A program made the translations under genes and the position numbers. DNA of 64,000 nucleotides from Gymnopus androsaceus JB14. Lineage: Eukaryota > Basidiomycota > Agaricomycetes > Agaricales > Omphalotaceae. Under the pieces are notes generated by a model. It had not been told where the DNA came from. It saw only the letters and a list, made by a program, of their open reading frames with translations, and did no database searches. Positions 34,636 to 43,817 of this stretch are shown here, in pieces. The stretch is from the NCBI GenBank assembly GCA_009733575.1, contig ML769473.1:1-64000 (forward strand). Direction: 5' to 3'. How positions within the stretch are numbered: position 1 is the stretch's first letter; each line of letters starts with the position of its first letter.

Positions 34636-36165
34636 ATGTCGTCAAACCTGGCCACTCCAACTGGCGAAAACTCTTCGCGAGAAGCTCAGGTGCAAAGAGC
34701 CCTCGCTGAATTTGCAGCAGCTCACTGCGCTCAAATAGTTTCCGAAAATTCACAAGGCATCGGCGACAATGCAGCAGTTGACCGACTTGTTCAAGCCTTT
34801 GACGTGGATGCACTCGCTTCTGGTGCTTTGCATATCCTCAAACAGGGTGCATCCATAGATATTGATGCGAATGATACATCTCTACAAACCATCGTGTATG
34901 AAGTATGGCCATACTACATCCCAGTCACGACCATGTCAATGCGCCTCTATCGACCACTAAACCACGCGCTTCTCGAGCAAGGAGTTCTCACCAAACTCTT
35001 GACTCGTCTTCACGCTCTCAACAATACAAAGTGTATCGCTAATGCCGACAATAAAAGTGAAGACTACTTGCTCAATTATGCGGTTCTTCTCCGCCTTAGT
35101 TGCGTCAAGGCTCTTCGCCTGAACCTGTACCTTGTACCACATCCTCGTTTTCTCGCCGAAGCTGTGCGATCGGGGGTCATACCTGCTGTCATGAGTAACT
35201 CTGACCATCCTCTTGTGGCAAAGGACTCGATGGAGGTAATCGAACAGTTGCATCGGTCATTGGTTTACAGAGCTGTTATTCGAGCTTCAGAGGGTGCAAT
35301 TAAAACTGTTCCTCTGGTGACTCGCGGTAAACCGGTACACCAGCACGTTACCAAGGGTTTTGTAAACTTTCAGAGCCTTGTCAAGTACCGTGCCAGTGTT
35401 TCCAATAACTTCGACGGCAAAAAGATGTGGCCTTGTACAGCAGTAAGCCTTCAGTCACACTCATCCCTGCCACAGAATCAATGTCTAATAGATAATTCCT
35501 TTCAGTGCGCATCATTGTTTGACAGACAGGAAGTTCGCGAATGTACAGGTTGCAAAAATGCTGAATACTGCTCATCTCAGTGTCAAAAGGGTGACTGGCC
35601 AGAACACAAAAAAATCTGTAGTACCAGACTTCCGACTAGCGAGGATGACTGTACGGCGTTGTGTGCCTCTTTGTCTTCTTGCTCTTCTCACCTGGCTTTT
35701 ACAGCGGTCATCAATTGTACGAAACTTGATATGAAGCCGATAGGGAGTAGGGATCGAGTATTCATCAGTGCTTTGGCCAATATCGACTTCGAGAGGCACT
35801 TCGAACCCATCCGGAAGGCATTTCTTGACACTCGAGACAAGCATAGGAAATACCCATTTTCAGAGCTCTACCTTCAGCTCGACTATCGGGACACAATGCC
35901 TCTCACAGAACATGACCTCCCTTTTCTAGCAGAAGTTTTTCATATAACGGAAGGGAGGCATAGTAAGACCCAAGTAGGGAAATCTTTGATTGAACAAGCA
36001 GATCACTTCCTACGGAAAGAAGAAAAGGAGAAGCATGTGATTATTGTGGCGAGTTATCAGATTGGAACTACAGCAATTTCGTTCACTTGGAATCGCCGTT
36101 CTCCAAGAGCTCTATGGTGTGAAGATTGTGACGAAAACAAGAACATGGGGCCTACAGATTACTGA
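34636..36165 (+). CDS. MYND-type zinc finger protein
   Basis: Cytosolic or nuclear protein of the large Agaricomycete MYND group; function unknown. The first ATG in the frame is at 34636 (MSSNLATPTGENSS). The N-terminal 260 residues are helical and repeat-like. The MYND finger (C-x2-C...ECTGC...YC-x3-C...H-x3-C) is completed only if the 63-nt intron 35443-35505 is removed, joining WPCTA to CASLFDRQEVRECTGC; the rest reads KNAEYCSSQCQKGDWPEHKKI. This intron has no stop and keeps frame, so a retained form would put 21 residues into the finger. Spliced length 488. It converges on two related-type MYND loci on the other strand. Confidence 0.82.
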   Translation: MSSNLATPTGENSSREAQVQRALAEFAAAHCAQIVSENSQGIGDNAAVDRLVQAFDVDALASGALHILKQGASIDIDANDTSLQTIVYEVWPYYIPVTTMSMRLYRPLNHALLEQGVLTKLLTRLHALNNTKCIANADNKSEDYLLNYAVLLRLSCVKALRLNLYLVPHPRFLAEAVRSGVIPAVMSNSDHPLVAKDSMEVIEQLHRSLVYRAVIRASEGAIKTVPLVTRGKPVHQHVTKGFVNFQSLVKYRASVSNNFDGKKMWPCTAVSLQSHSSLPQNQCLIDNSFQCASLFDRQEVRECTGCKNAEYCSSQCQKGDWPEHKKICSTRLPTSEDDCTALCASLSSCSSHLAFTAVINCTKLDMKPIGSRDRVFISALANIDFERHFEPIRKAFLDTRDKHRKYPFSELYLQLDYRDTMPLTEHDLPFLAEVFHITEGRHSKTQVGKSLIEQADHFLRKEEKEKHVIIVASYQIGTTAISFTWNRRSPRALWCEDCDENKNMGPTDY

Positions 36166-36212
36166 TGACTTCTTAATACGCCTGTTGTCGATCTACCGTT
36201 ATTTAACAGGGT

Positions 36213-37340
36213 CTAGGCTGCACCCTCATTGCATATGCATTTCCATCCAGCGCATTCTTCAGACAAAGTTTCCAAACTTGCTTTGGCAAGAAAGGCTTGA
36301 TTACGAGCCTCGATTTAGTGTCTGGCAGGTTTGAAAAATGAGAAATTGCCTTACTAGCCTCTCTGATGTATCCTGAGTAGACCCAAAATGTGAAATGTCC
36401 GACAGGCTGTCTTGAGTACGAGAATTATCAAGAAACAGGCTCGAAACATGATCATGAAATTGACATACATCGAGGACAGCTTGTGCAGGCGATTTGTGCA
36501 TTTCATCCTCAGTGAGTTCGACAGACACCAAGAGCACTGATCCAAGGCTTCCAGCAGTTAACCGTTGTTGCTCATCCTTGCGCAATAGATCAATGCGTAG
36601 TGCTACTGGATGTGGGACGCCTTCTACTTTTTCAGGACTTTCGACGTGCGACGCTTTTGACAACTCCGTATCAAGGATATAAAGTGGAAGCACATCCGCG
36701 TCGATGAGAGAATGAAAGCGTCAGCGGATTAGAGCTGGATAGATTGCGCTTTAATGTGATCGTCAATAAGTGAGTACGTGCTTTGGAGATATTGATTCCA
36801 AGGTCCAAGGCGTTCCAGCATGCGAACGTAAACGTATCGCTGTCCGAATGATATAGTGAACAAAATAACTAGTTAGATTCAAGGTATTTCTTACCCGCAA
36901 TGTTCTTTCCCGAATATCTGAAGATCGTTGACGATCTCGCCTCTGCTGCAGTCCTTGTAAGCCGCCGATGTCACTCAAGTTTGTAACATATTAAACACAC
37001 CTCGATCGTCTACTTCTATGGGCTCTTCCTTTTGCAACATGCTCTCCAAGATTGGATCTCTTATAATTCAGCGCGTTATCTCTCACAAAGATTGTACTAT
37101 ATCAAGCAACAGTGCGTCAACCATTTCAAAGAAGATCGGAAAGCAAGATTTCCTGACCACTGCTGGTTATGTGAACTCCAATCTTCTCGTTGACTGTAGG
37201 ATATAAGGATTCCATTGAGAGCAGAGCGCAAAGAGTAGCCGCACCATTCCCTCGAGCAGTATGGAACAGCTCAACACCTACTGCAACGCTGAGCAGACGG
37301 CGCAGCAATCCTTTTCTCGCCTAGGTATGGTTTTAAACAT
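36213..37340 (-). pseudogene. Decayed MYND protein gene (paralogue of 37495-38710)
   Basis: Follows the same plan as the next locus to the right: MFKTIPRREKDCCAVCS, then the MYND stretch, SQREDWSSHNQQ, LTLSFSH, DADVLPLYILD, SVELTEDEMHKSPAQAVLD and a C-terminal ECAGWKCICN. The finger is damaged: bases encoding the spacer after CAVC are lost and the next Cys block reads QRCSRC-stop. Further frame changes lie near the SNPLTLSF segment. The last Cys block is still readable before the stop at 36213. Probably a dead duplicate, with the caution that indel errors occur elsewhere in this window. Confidence 0.7.
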
Positions 37341-37494
37341 GGTGATCGAAGGAGAGAGCAACAGTTGAAGGTGTTGGGAATTTTGACTCTTTGTCCACTA
37401 CTTAAATAGGTGCACGAGTCTAGATTGTTCACTTGTTGAATCAGTTGTTTTTGAATAAGGATTCGTTAAAGGCCAAGGTGGGTATAGACGAAGG

Positions 37495-38710
37495 TCATTT
37501 GAGGGGAAGCTTGACGTCGATTTGTAATAAAAATTCTTTGAGATACAGAACTTGTCTGAAAAATAAACAACTATTTATGGAGGTGTAGGCCGTGGTTGAA
37601 CAGTCATTGCATATGCATTCCCATCCAGAGCATTCTTCAAGCAAACTCTCCAGATCTGTTTTGGCATTGGTGGCTTGATTACAAGTGAGTTGATATGGAT
37701 ATTGAGGAATCAAACAGTCCGTACCAATCTTCCGATAGAGTCTCGATGCGCTTTGAATAAGCCCAAAGGCTGGAACGTTGGACAGGATGTCTGCAGTGGT
37801 AAACAATGTTAACACTAATGGGAGGAGTGAGAAAAGTCGTCTCACATCAATTACAGCTTGCTCAGGTGTCTTGTGTAATTCATCCTCAGCAAGCTCCACG
37901 GCCATAAGGAGTACTGCACCGAGACCTCCATTTCTTATACGTTCCTGCTCATTATCTCGCAGAATACTGGCAGGATTGACACCCTGTACGTGTCCGATTT
38001 CTGGGTCAGGATGCACTACCGCTGCATGCTCGTATTTCTTATCCAAGATAGAAAAGGGTAACACGTCCGCATCGACGAGAGAGTAAAGTGTCAAGGGATC
38101 AGAGCTTGCTATGTTGCGTTTCAAAGTGATGGCAAAGAAATGAGTCTTGGCTTTCGACATGTTTCTCGCAAGATCGATAGCCTGCCAACATACGACGGTA
38201 TATGTATCACTGTTCGATAGGATCTTGAGTAGAGCAATGATAAATTTGAGCCTGCAACGCACCCATTGTGTTGATTCGCACTTCTACTAAGATCTTGAAG
38301 GATCTCGCCTCTGAACATTTGTAAGAAACCTTCCCAAGACATTGATTCACAAATCGCTCACCTTGTACGCAAATTTCTCCGCGCCTTTCCCTTGGGAGGT
38401 TTCACTCCAATGCTAGTGCCTTTGTAATTCAGGGCATTGTCGGATAAGAATGTGAAGCTTTTTAAAGCCATAAATGATAGATGAACGCGAGTAGGGGAAC
38501 CTTTTTACCATTGCTGTTTATGCGAACTCCAATCCTGTCGTTGACTGAGATAGAGCATCAGAATACGCGACACAGGGATACAGGCGAGTCGTACCATTCC
38601 TTGGAGCAGTATGGCACGGTTCTGCACCTACTGCACCGTTGAAGCTTGGTATCTTCTTTGCTGCAGACTGCGCAGCGATCCTTGTCGGGTTTAGGAATGG
38701 ACTTGAACAT
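37495..38710 (-). CDS. MYND-type zinc finger protein, paralogous pair member
   Basis: The start at 38710 reads MFKSIPKPDKDRCAVCSKED, then KLQRCSRCRTVPYCSKE. The finger is completed across two introns: TG|T rebuilds a Cys before QRQDWSSHKQQ, and TG|C rebuilds the final Cys before FTFLSDNALNYKGTSIGV. So two zinc-binding cysteines are encoded by codons split by introns. The next exons read RGEILQDLSRSANQ, FIIALLKILSNSDTYTVVCW, DADVLPFSILDKKYEH and MAVELAEDELHKTPEQAVID. Near the end a second Cys cluster reads CSGWECICNDC. The join near 38260 is out of phase by one base as written. Function unknown; probably a protein-protein adaptor. Confidence 0.72.
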
Positions 38711-38846
38711 GAGAGTTGAGTCTCAGTGATCGAGAATTTGAGCAATGTGATTGGCGCCCATTCCTAAAAAGGATAATGCCATAATATTTTCTCTCGCTGT
38801 TTTTTTCATCTTCTCTTCGTCGTCGAAGTAAAAAAAATATCCGAAA

Positions 38847-40778
38847 ATGCCAATAACGCACGCGCTATTCGAGTCTTCCTCTGGATATGCCCTCTTCGAC
38901 GTCAAGCTTGCCGAGGACATTGCGTCCCACACGCAGGCGGCTCAGGATAGCATCAAAGATCTAAGCAAGTTTGGAAAAATGGTTGAGCTGCGGAGCTTTG
39001 TACCCTTCAAGAGCGCTGCACATGCACTGGAGAATATCAATAATATTTCAGAGGGTGAGTATTCAAGTGCTAGAACGAACGAAATTTACTGACACGAAAA
39101 AAAATAGGTCTTGTACACGAGCATTTACAATCTCTGATTGAGCTCAACTTGTCCAAATCTTCCTCATCTTCCAAAAAAGCATCGGTAATCCTCGCAGTAT
39201 CCGAGTCAACTCTTGCAGGAAATATCCGTGAAGCCACTGGCGTACAATGCGACGCTTCAGAAAAGGCCCAAGACATCATTCGAGGCATTCGTCTCCATGC
39301 TGCCAAATTACTCCCTTCACTTGCTGAGGACGACTTGACCAAGGCACAGCTTGGTTTGGGCCATTCTTACTCTAGATCCAAGGTCAAGTTTAACGTCAAC
39401 CGAATGGATAATATGATCATCCAGGCCATTGCCCTCCTTGATCAGCTCGACAAGGACGTCAATCTCTTCTCCATGCGCGTCCGCGAGTGGTATGGCTATC
39501 ATTATCCCGAGTTGGTGAAACTCGTGCCCGATAACTACACCTACGCCCGTCTAATAGTTTTCATTGGAGACAAAGATACTCTGAACGAGGACAAGCTTTC
39601 TGGTCTCGAAGAGCTTCTCGAAGAAGTTCAATCAGCTGCCAAATCCACCGGTGAAACTCTTTCGACTATAGAGTCACCGTCCACGACTGCCTCGAATATC
39701 CTATCCGCAGCTCGAAACTCAATGGGATCTTCCCTCTCCCCTGTCGACATGCTCAATATCTCTGCCTTTGCCCAGAGAGTAGTTTCGCTCTCCCAGTACC
39801 GGAGGTCCCTTGTGACATATCTAGCTACCAAGATGAACGACGTCGCACCGAGTTTGACAGCGTTACTAGGGTGAACGAGTCGGCGCAAGACTTATAAGTC
39901 ATGCAGGAAGCTTGACGAATCTGAGCAAGTATCCGGCGAGTACTGTGCAGATTCTTGGAGCGGAGAAGGCGTTGTTTCGAGCTTTGAAAACAAAAGGGAA
40001 TACCCCCAAAGTGAGCGCAAGCGAATGTATCAAAAAAAAACCGCCAAACTATTTCCTTCCTCCAGTATGGTCTCTTGTACCATTCAACCTTTATCGGTCG
40101 TGCTCAGCCGAAACATAAAGGAAGAATATCTAGGTTTTTGGCGAACAAGTGTTCCATCGCAAGTAGAATTGATTGTTATTCTGGTGAGTAGACTCTCTTC
40201 CACTCCATTCTCGGTGTGTGACCAACATATGTTCATTAGAAAATCCCACCAAGAAATTCGGCGAAGCATTACGAGCCCAAGTCGAAGAACGTCTCAACTT
40301 TTTCGAGACGGGCGCACCGCCGTCCAAAAACGCCGACGCGATGCGCAAAGTCCTCGAAGATCTATCACTAGAGGATGCCGATTCCGATGTCGAGATGGAT
40401 GGCGCAGGACCTGCTCTCACCACTCTGGAACCTTCACCGAAAAAGAAGTCGAAAAAGGACAAAGAGTCGAAGAAGAAGCGTAAATCAGACGCAATGGATG
40501 TTGATGGGACGAGGACGAGGACGAGGACGCGGAGGATGAGCCGCCGGTAAAGAAGGTCAAGTTGTCGAAGGAGAGAAGAAGGCGTTGAAGAAGGAGAAGA
40601 AAGCCAAAGCAAAGCTGAGGCTGTGGACGAAGGCGAGGGGCGAGGTAAGCTTTATTTACGTACTTGTACTTCCATCGCTGACATTATTTATCAGCTGCAG
40701 GATGAAGAGCACAAGAAAAAGAAGAAGGACAAGAAGGATAAAAAGGAGAAGAAAGAAAAGAAGAAGAGCAAGGACTAG
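38847..40778 (+). CDS. NOP56: Box C/D snoRNP core protein NOP56
   Basis: Nucleolar core protein for 2'-O-methylation of rRNA and pre-rRNA processing. Starts [20 protein letters not shown]. Exon 2 runs through the NOSIC segment ([20 protein letters not shown]) and the Nop-domain [10 protein letters not shown] region. After that [17 protein letters not shown] and [20 protein letters not shown] are followed by an intron, and [20 protein letters not shown] continues after it. The tail is the usual KKE/D-rich region ending KKKSKD at 40778. Two frame breaks are present: an extra G at 39869-39871 ([10 protein letters not shown]) and a missing G at 40506-40508, which turns an expected acidic [10 protein letters not shown] stretch into [10 protein letters not shown]. 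In an essential single-copy gene these are most likely sequence errors. Four introns. Confidence 0.92.
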
Positions 40779-41201
40779 GGCCTTCACTTCTCTATTTACC
40801 TTCCTACTTCTTTTCATTCATCTTGTATATGTAGTTTCTTCATTATATTTTGGTGAATGTCTATCTCATGTTTTGCGTTTCATTTCTGAGCCATATTGGA
40901 TTCTCCGAGAGCCCCAGTCACCGTCACGGCCAGAGCACGACTCGCTCGAAAGGCCAAAGCGTAAAATCACGTTCGATTAACAGGACTTCGACAGGAAGTC
41001 CTAATCCAAATAAGATCTCCAAGGCCTCCTTCGCTCATGTGCTCAAGATTTCACGCTTGCTCGATTCCCCTAAAGTGCCTTGAATTCTTTAGCGATGAAC
41101 GAAGACTACGAGCATAGACATGTATCATTTCGTAGTACGGGAAGGAGCACTGAATATGTACGTGTATAATTTATCAGTAGTGGAGGGTAAGGCATAGTTA
41201 T
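40779..41201. other. Convergent 3' flanks of NOP56 and the transporter
   Basis: About 420 bp between two convergent stop codons. Short open frames only; nothing recognised. Confidence 0.5.
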
Positions 41202-43572
41202 CTAGTCTTCATTAGCGGAATGGAGAGCCTGTAGGACTTGCTCTCGGCGCAACCACTTGTCTTCCGGAGTGAAATACCAGGTGAGGATTCCAAAGATGGT
41301 CACAGAACCGAAAATGACACAAGCCTGAGGTCAAAGATAAGCGACAAGAACCGCGATGGAGCTAGCTTTGGGACTCACAAAATTGAAGGATTCGGCATCG
41401 ACAGGAAAGAAGAAAGGCGATATCATAACCTGTAAAGAGGATGGATCAGCGAGAGTAACTGGAATAGATTACAACTTGGCACTCACTGCGAAGATTAGTC
41501 CGTTAAACATGAATGCACAGACATAGAACAGTTTGGCATAGCGCCCCAGGAAGAAATGAGAGGAGCGAAACTCGTTGGGAGTCATGGTGAAACGGAGAAG
41601 TGCAATGAGCCCGTAAGCAGCGATAGTAGGGACACCTGCTGCAGACACCAAGGAAGTGAAAGCAACAGCGCTGGGAAGGATTGTACAGAGCATCAAAGCA
41701 CTGAAGATATACAAGACGGTGACAGCGTTTTTCGGTTGGCCATTAGCAGTAACTTGGCCGATCCAGCCAGACATCGGAAGCACACCATCACGAGCAACTG
41801 CAAATACCAGTCGCGAAGCGGCGACAATGGCAACACTAGTGTTCTACGAGGCCGATAAGCATAACGGAAAAAAGACCGAAATCATTCAACAAAAAACTCA
41901 CAAGGATCAAGCCCAACACGGCAATGATGGTCATGAAGATGCTGGGTCCTTTACCAAGAGCCAATGCGTACAGTTGTACAAAAGGCTGAGGTGCATCCAA
42001 CGCGAACAGAGTGTTGAGGTCGGGAGTGCAGAACAAGAACAAAATTGTGGTGATAAAGCCCAGCACACCCGTAGCCAATGCGCTGGTCAATATTCCCTTG
42101 CCTGCTGTAACGCTTTCGAGAGAGACAAGATTAGTGCACATCCATTTAGATAGTGCGACAACTCACCTTGCATCTTTGGTTTCTTCAGCAATATGGCCAG
42201 ATGCATCGAATCCGGTCATAGTGCCAGCGGTGAATAAGCTAAACAAAGTGGATCAGCGAGAGCAGACACGAGATTGGTTGAGAAACAAACAATGAAAGCA
42301 TCCAGTTCCATCCCGCTGGCGCGCCAGTGCCGTTATCTGTTGTAGTTATTTAGACCGGGAAAAAATCCAGAAGAAATCATCGTACAACTCATGGTAAAAA
42401 CTTCCTTTGCATCCCTGAATCCGTAAGTCTTTGAGACTCCAATCGGCAACCAGATCAGGCAGAGGAAGAAGTCGAGCATTATCACAGCGACCGAGAATTT
42501 GAAGATCCCAGAATACATCTTCGGAGGCAAGTAATTGATCAGGGCAGAGACGATGAGCAAAGCTTCGGAAATAGCCCATATGAGAGCCCTCCATTTAACG
42601 TTGTCATTGCTCGTCCCACCAGGAAAGTCGACCTCCCAAACCGCAAGTTGTGAAACGATATAATTCGCTGTGGCCTATACAGTTGTCAGGATGTGGCTCA
42701 CTACTAGGAAAAGAAAACGCACCTGACAGTTACTCGCAGTGAAAGTCATCCAAGCCGTGCAAGACCACCAAGCGACGATGAAACCAAAAAACCGAGCGTA
42801 CTTGGGCCCAGCACTTTCAGCCGCCCATATGTAGATCGATCCACTCAAGGGTAGAGCAGAACATATCTCAGCAAGAACAGCAGCAGTCATCATCATGAAC
42901 ACAACAGTGATGACATAGGAAGACCTGGGGCAACGTGAGACAGATATTTAGAAGGAAACGAACTGGATATCGAACCAAACCGCTGCTGGCCCTCCGGCCA
43001 AGAGACCTAGGAAGAGAGCTGACCTGTGAAAGCAGCGTTTAGCAGTAGAACAAGGATTATAGGAAAGCAGAGCGTACCTGACGCCACCAATGAAATTTAA
43101 TGCGACAAAGCTAGCCGCAAAGCTTTCGATAAGATGCCAACTTCGATGCAGTTGCTGAAGATCTTGTATATCAGTATCAGGATTAGCAGTATGAAGAAGG
43201 ATGACAAGCCTGTTTATATCCTAAATTTTGCTAGAAAAAAAGTCAGTCAACCTGTTGAAAGCTCCCCAAGGGAGCGAAGTAAGTGACAACGACTGGGGGC
43301 TTCCCTACGCAGGTCTCAGCGCTGATCAGGTTCGAGCGGTATAATCTCAATCCTTGCGAGGCTTATTCCTGCGGAAATCACCCGCGACGGAATGAAGCAC
43401 TCAACAAGGATACCCGCAGCCATTTTCCAGTGAAAGGTCACTAGAGAAGACGTTACCAGTATAGCAGCATGATATCGCAAGGTCCACCCGACGCCCGAAT
43501 CTTTACCAGCTGGATTTCGTCTGCATCAAGGACAGCCCCTTGTTCTTCTCCTGATTTCGAGGTTATCGACAT
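41202..43572 (-). CDS. APC-superfamily transporter, probable thiamine permease (Thi9-like)
   Basis: Twelve-helix amino acid/choline/GABA-type permease. Exon 1 (start 43572) reads MSITSKSGEEQGAVLDADEI. After a 286-nt intron (43221-43506) it continues LHRSWHLIESFAASFVALNF, LAGGPAAVWF, then the signature LPLSGSIYIWAAESAGPKYA and ARFFGFIVAWWSCTAWMTFT. Later come FTAGTMTGFDASGHIAEETK, ILFLFCTPDLNTLF and VLPMSGWIGQV. Ends LRREQVLQALHSANED at 41202. Sequence alone fits GABA, choline or thiamine permeases. The TPP riboswitch inside intron 1 argues for thiamine, in line with Thi9 of fission yeast, an APC-family thiamine transporter. Exon 1 is the least certain exon because the join relies on splice signals rather than conservation. 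Confidence 0.82.
43292..43431 (-). ncRNA. TPP (THI) riboswitch in intron 1 of the transporter gene
   Basis: Read on the minus strand, all TPP-aptamer landmarks occur in order. P1: GGCU (43418-43421) with AGCC (43298-43301), extended by CUGG/CCAG. P2: GCGGGU (43412-43417) with ACCGC (43336-43340). A P3 stem, UCCUUG/CAAGGA (43405-43410 with 43351-43356), encloses a loop of about 48 nt, as in fungi. Then the pyrimidine-sensing UGAGAUUAUACC (43338-43349). Then ACCUGAUCAG (43322-43331) and CUGCGUAGGGAAG (43300-43312), the pyrophosphate-binding side. The aptamer lies wholly inside intron 1, as fungal TPP switches do, and GUAUCC inside P2 could act as an alternative donor. Control by alternative splicing is inferred from Neurospora. 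Confidence 0.92.
43316..43423 (-). promoter_or_regulatory. Upstream ORF inside the riboswitch
   Basis: An ATG within P1 (43423) opens a 35-codon frame (MAAGILVECFIPSRV...) that stops at 43316 within the aptamer. It would be exposed only if the intron is retained. That matches the known fungal arrangement, where thiamine-dependent retention brings in decoy uORFs. Function inferred. Confidence 0.5.
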
Positions 43573-43658
43573 TGAATCAAGAATAGCAAAGAAGATGGAA
43601 GTTAGGTGGAGAAAATTTTCGATCGATTTCGCTCAAAATACAGTGGGAATTATATAAG

Positions 43659-43727
43659 ATGTAGATAAGATCAACGGGGTCAAAGCGGCATTTCTCAAAG
43701 CCGCAAGAAAAAAAGTCTTATCTACAT
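43659..43727. repeat. Inverted pair of GATA-type sites / foldback
   Basis: ATGTAGATAAGA (43659-43670) and its exact reverse complement (43716-43727) enclose a smaller hairpin, GCGGC (43685-43689) with GCCGC (43700-43704). Each arm contains AGATAAG, a GATA-factor site. It lies 87-155 bp upstream of the transporter ATG, next to a TATATAA (minus strand, near 43654-43648). It may be a regulatory pair or a tiny foldback element. Confidence 0.5.
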
Positions 43728-43817
43728 GATCAATTTCTCAGAAGCCCGAACGACGCCGAAAGAAGCTCGATAGGACACCCCATGTATTAACCTCCCATCG
43801 AACGTTCGCTGCTCAGC

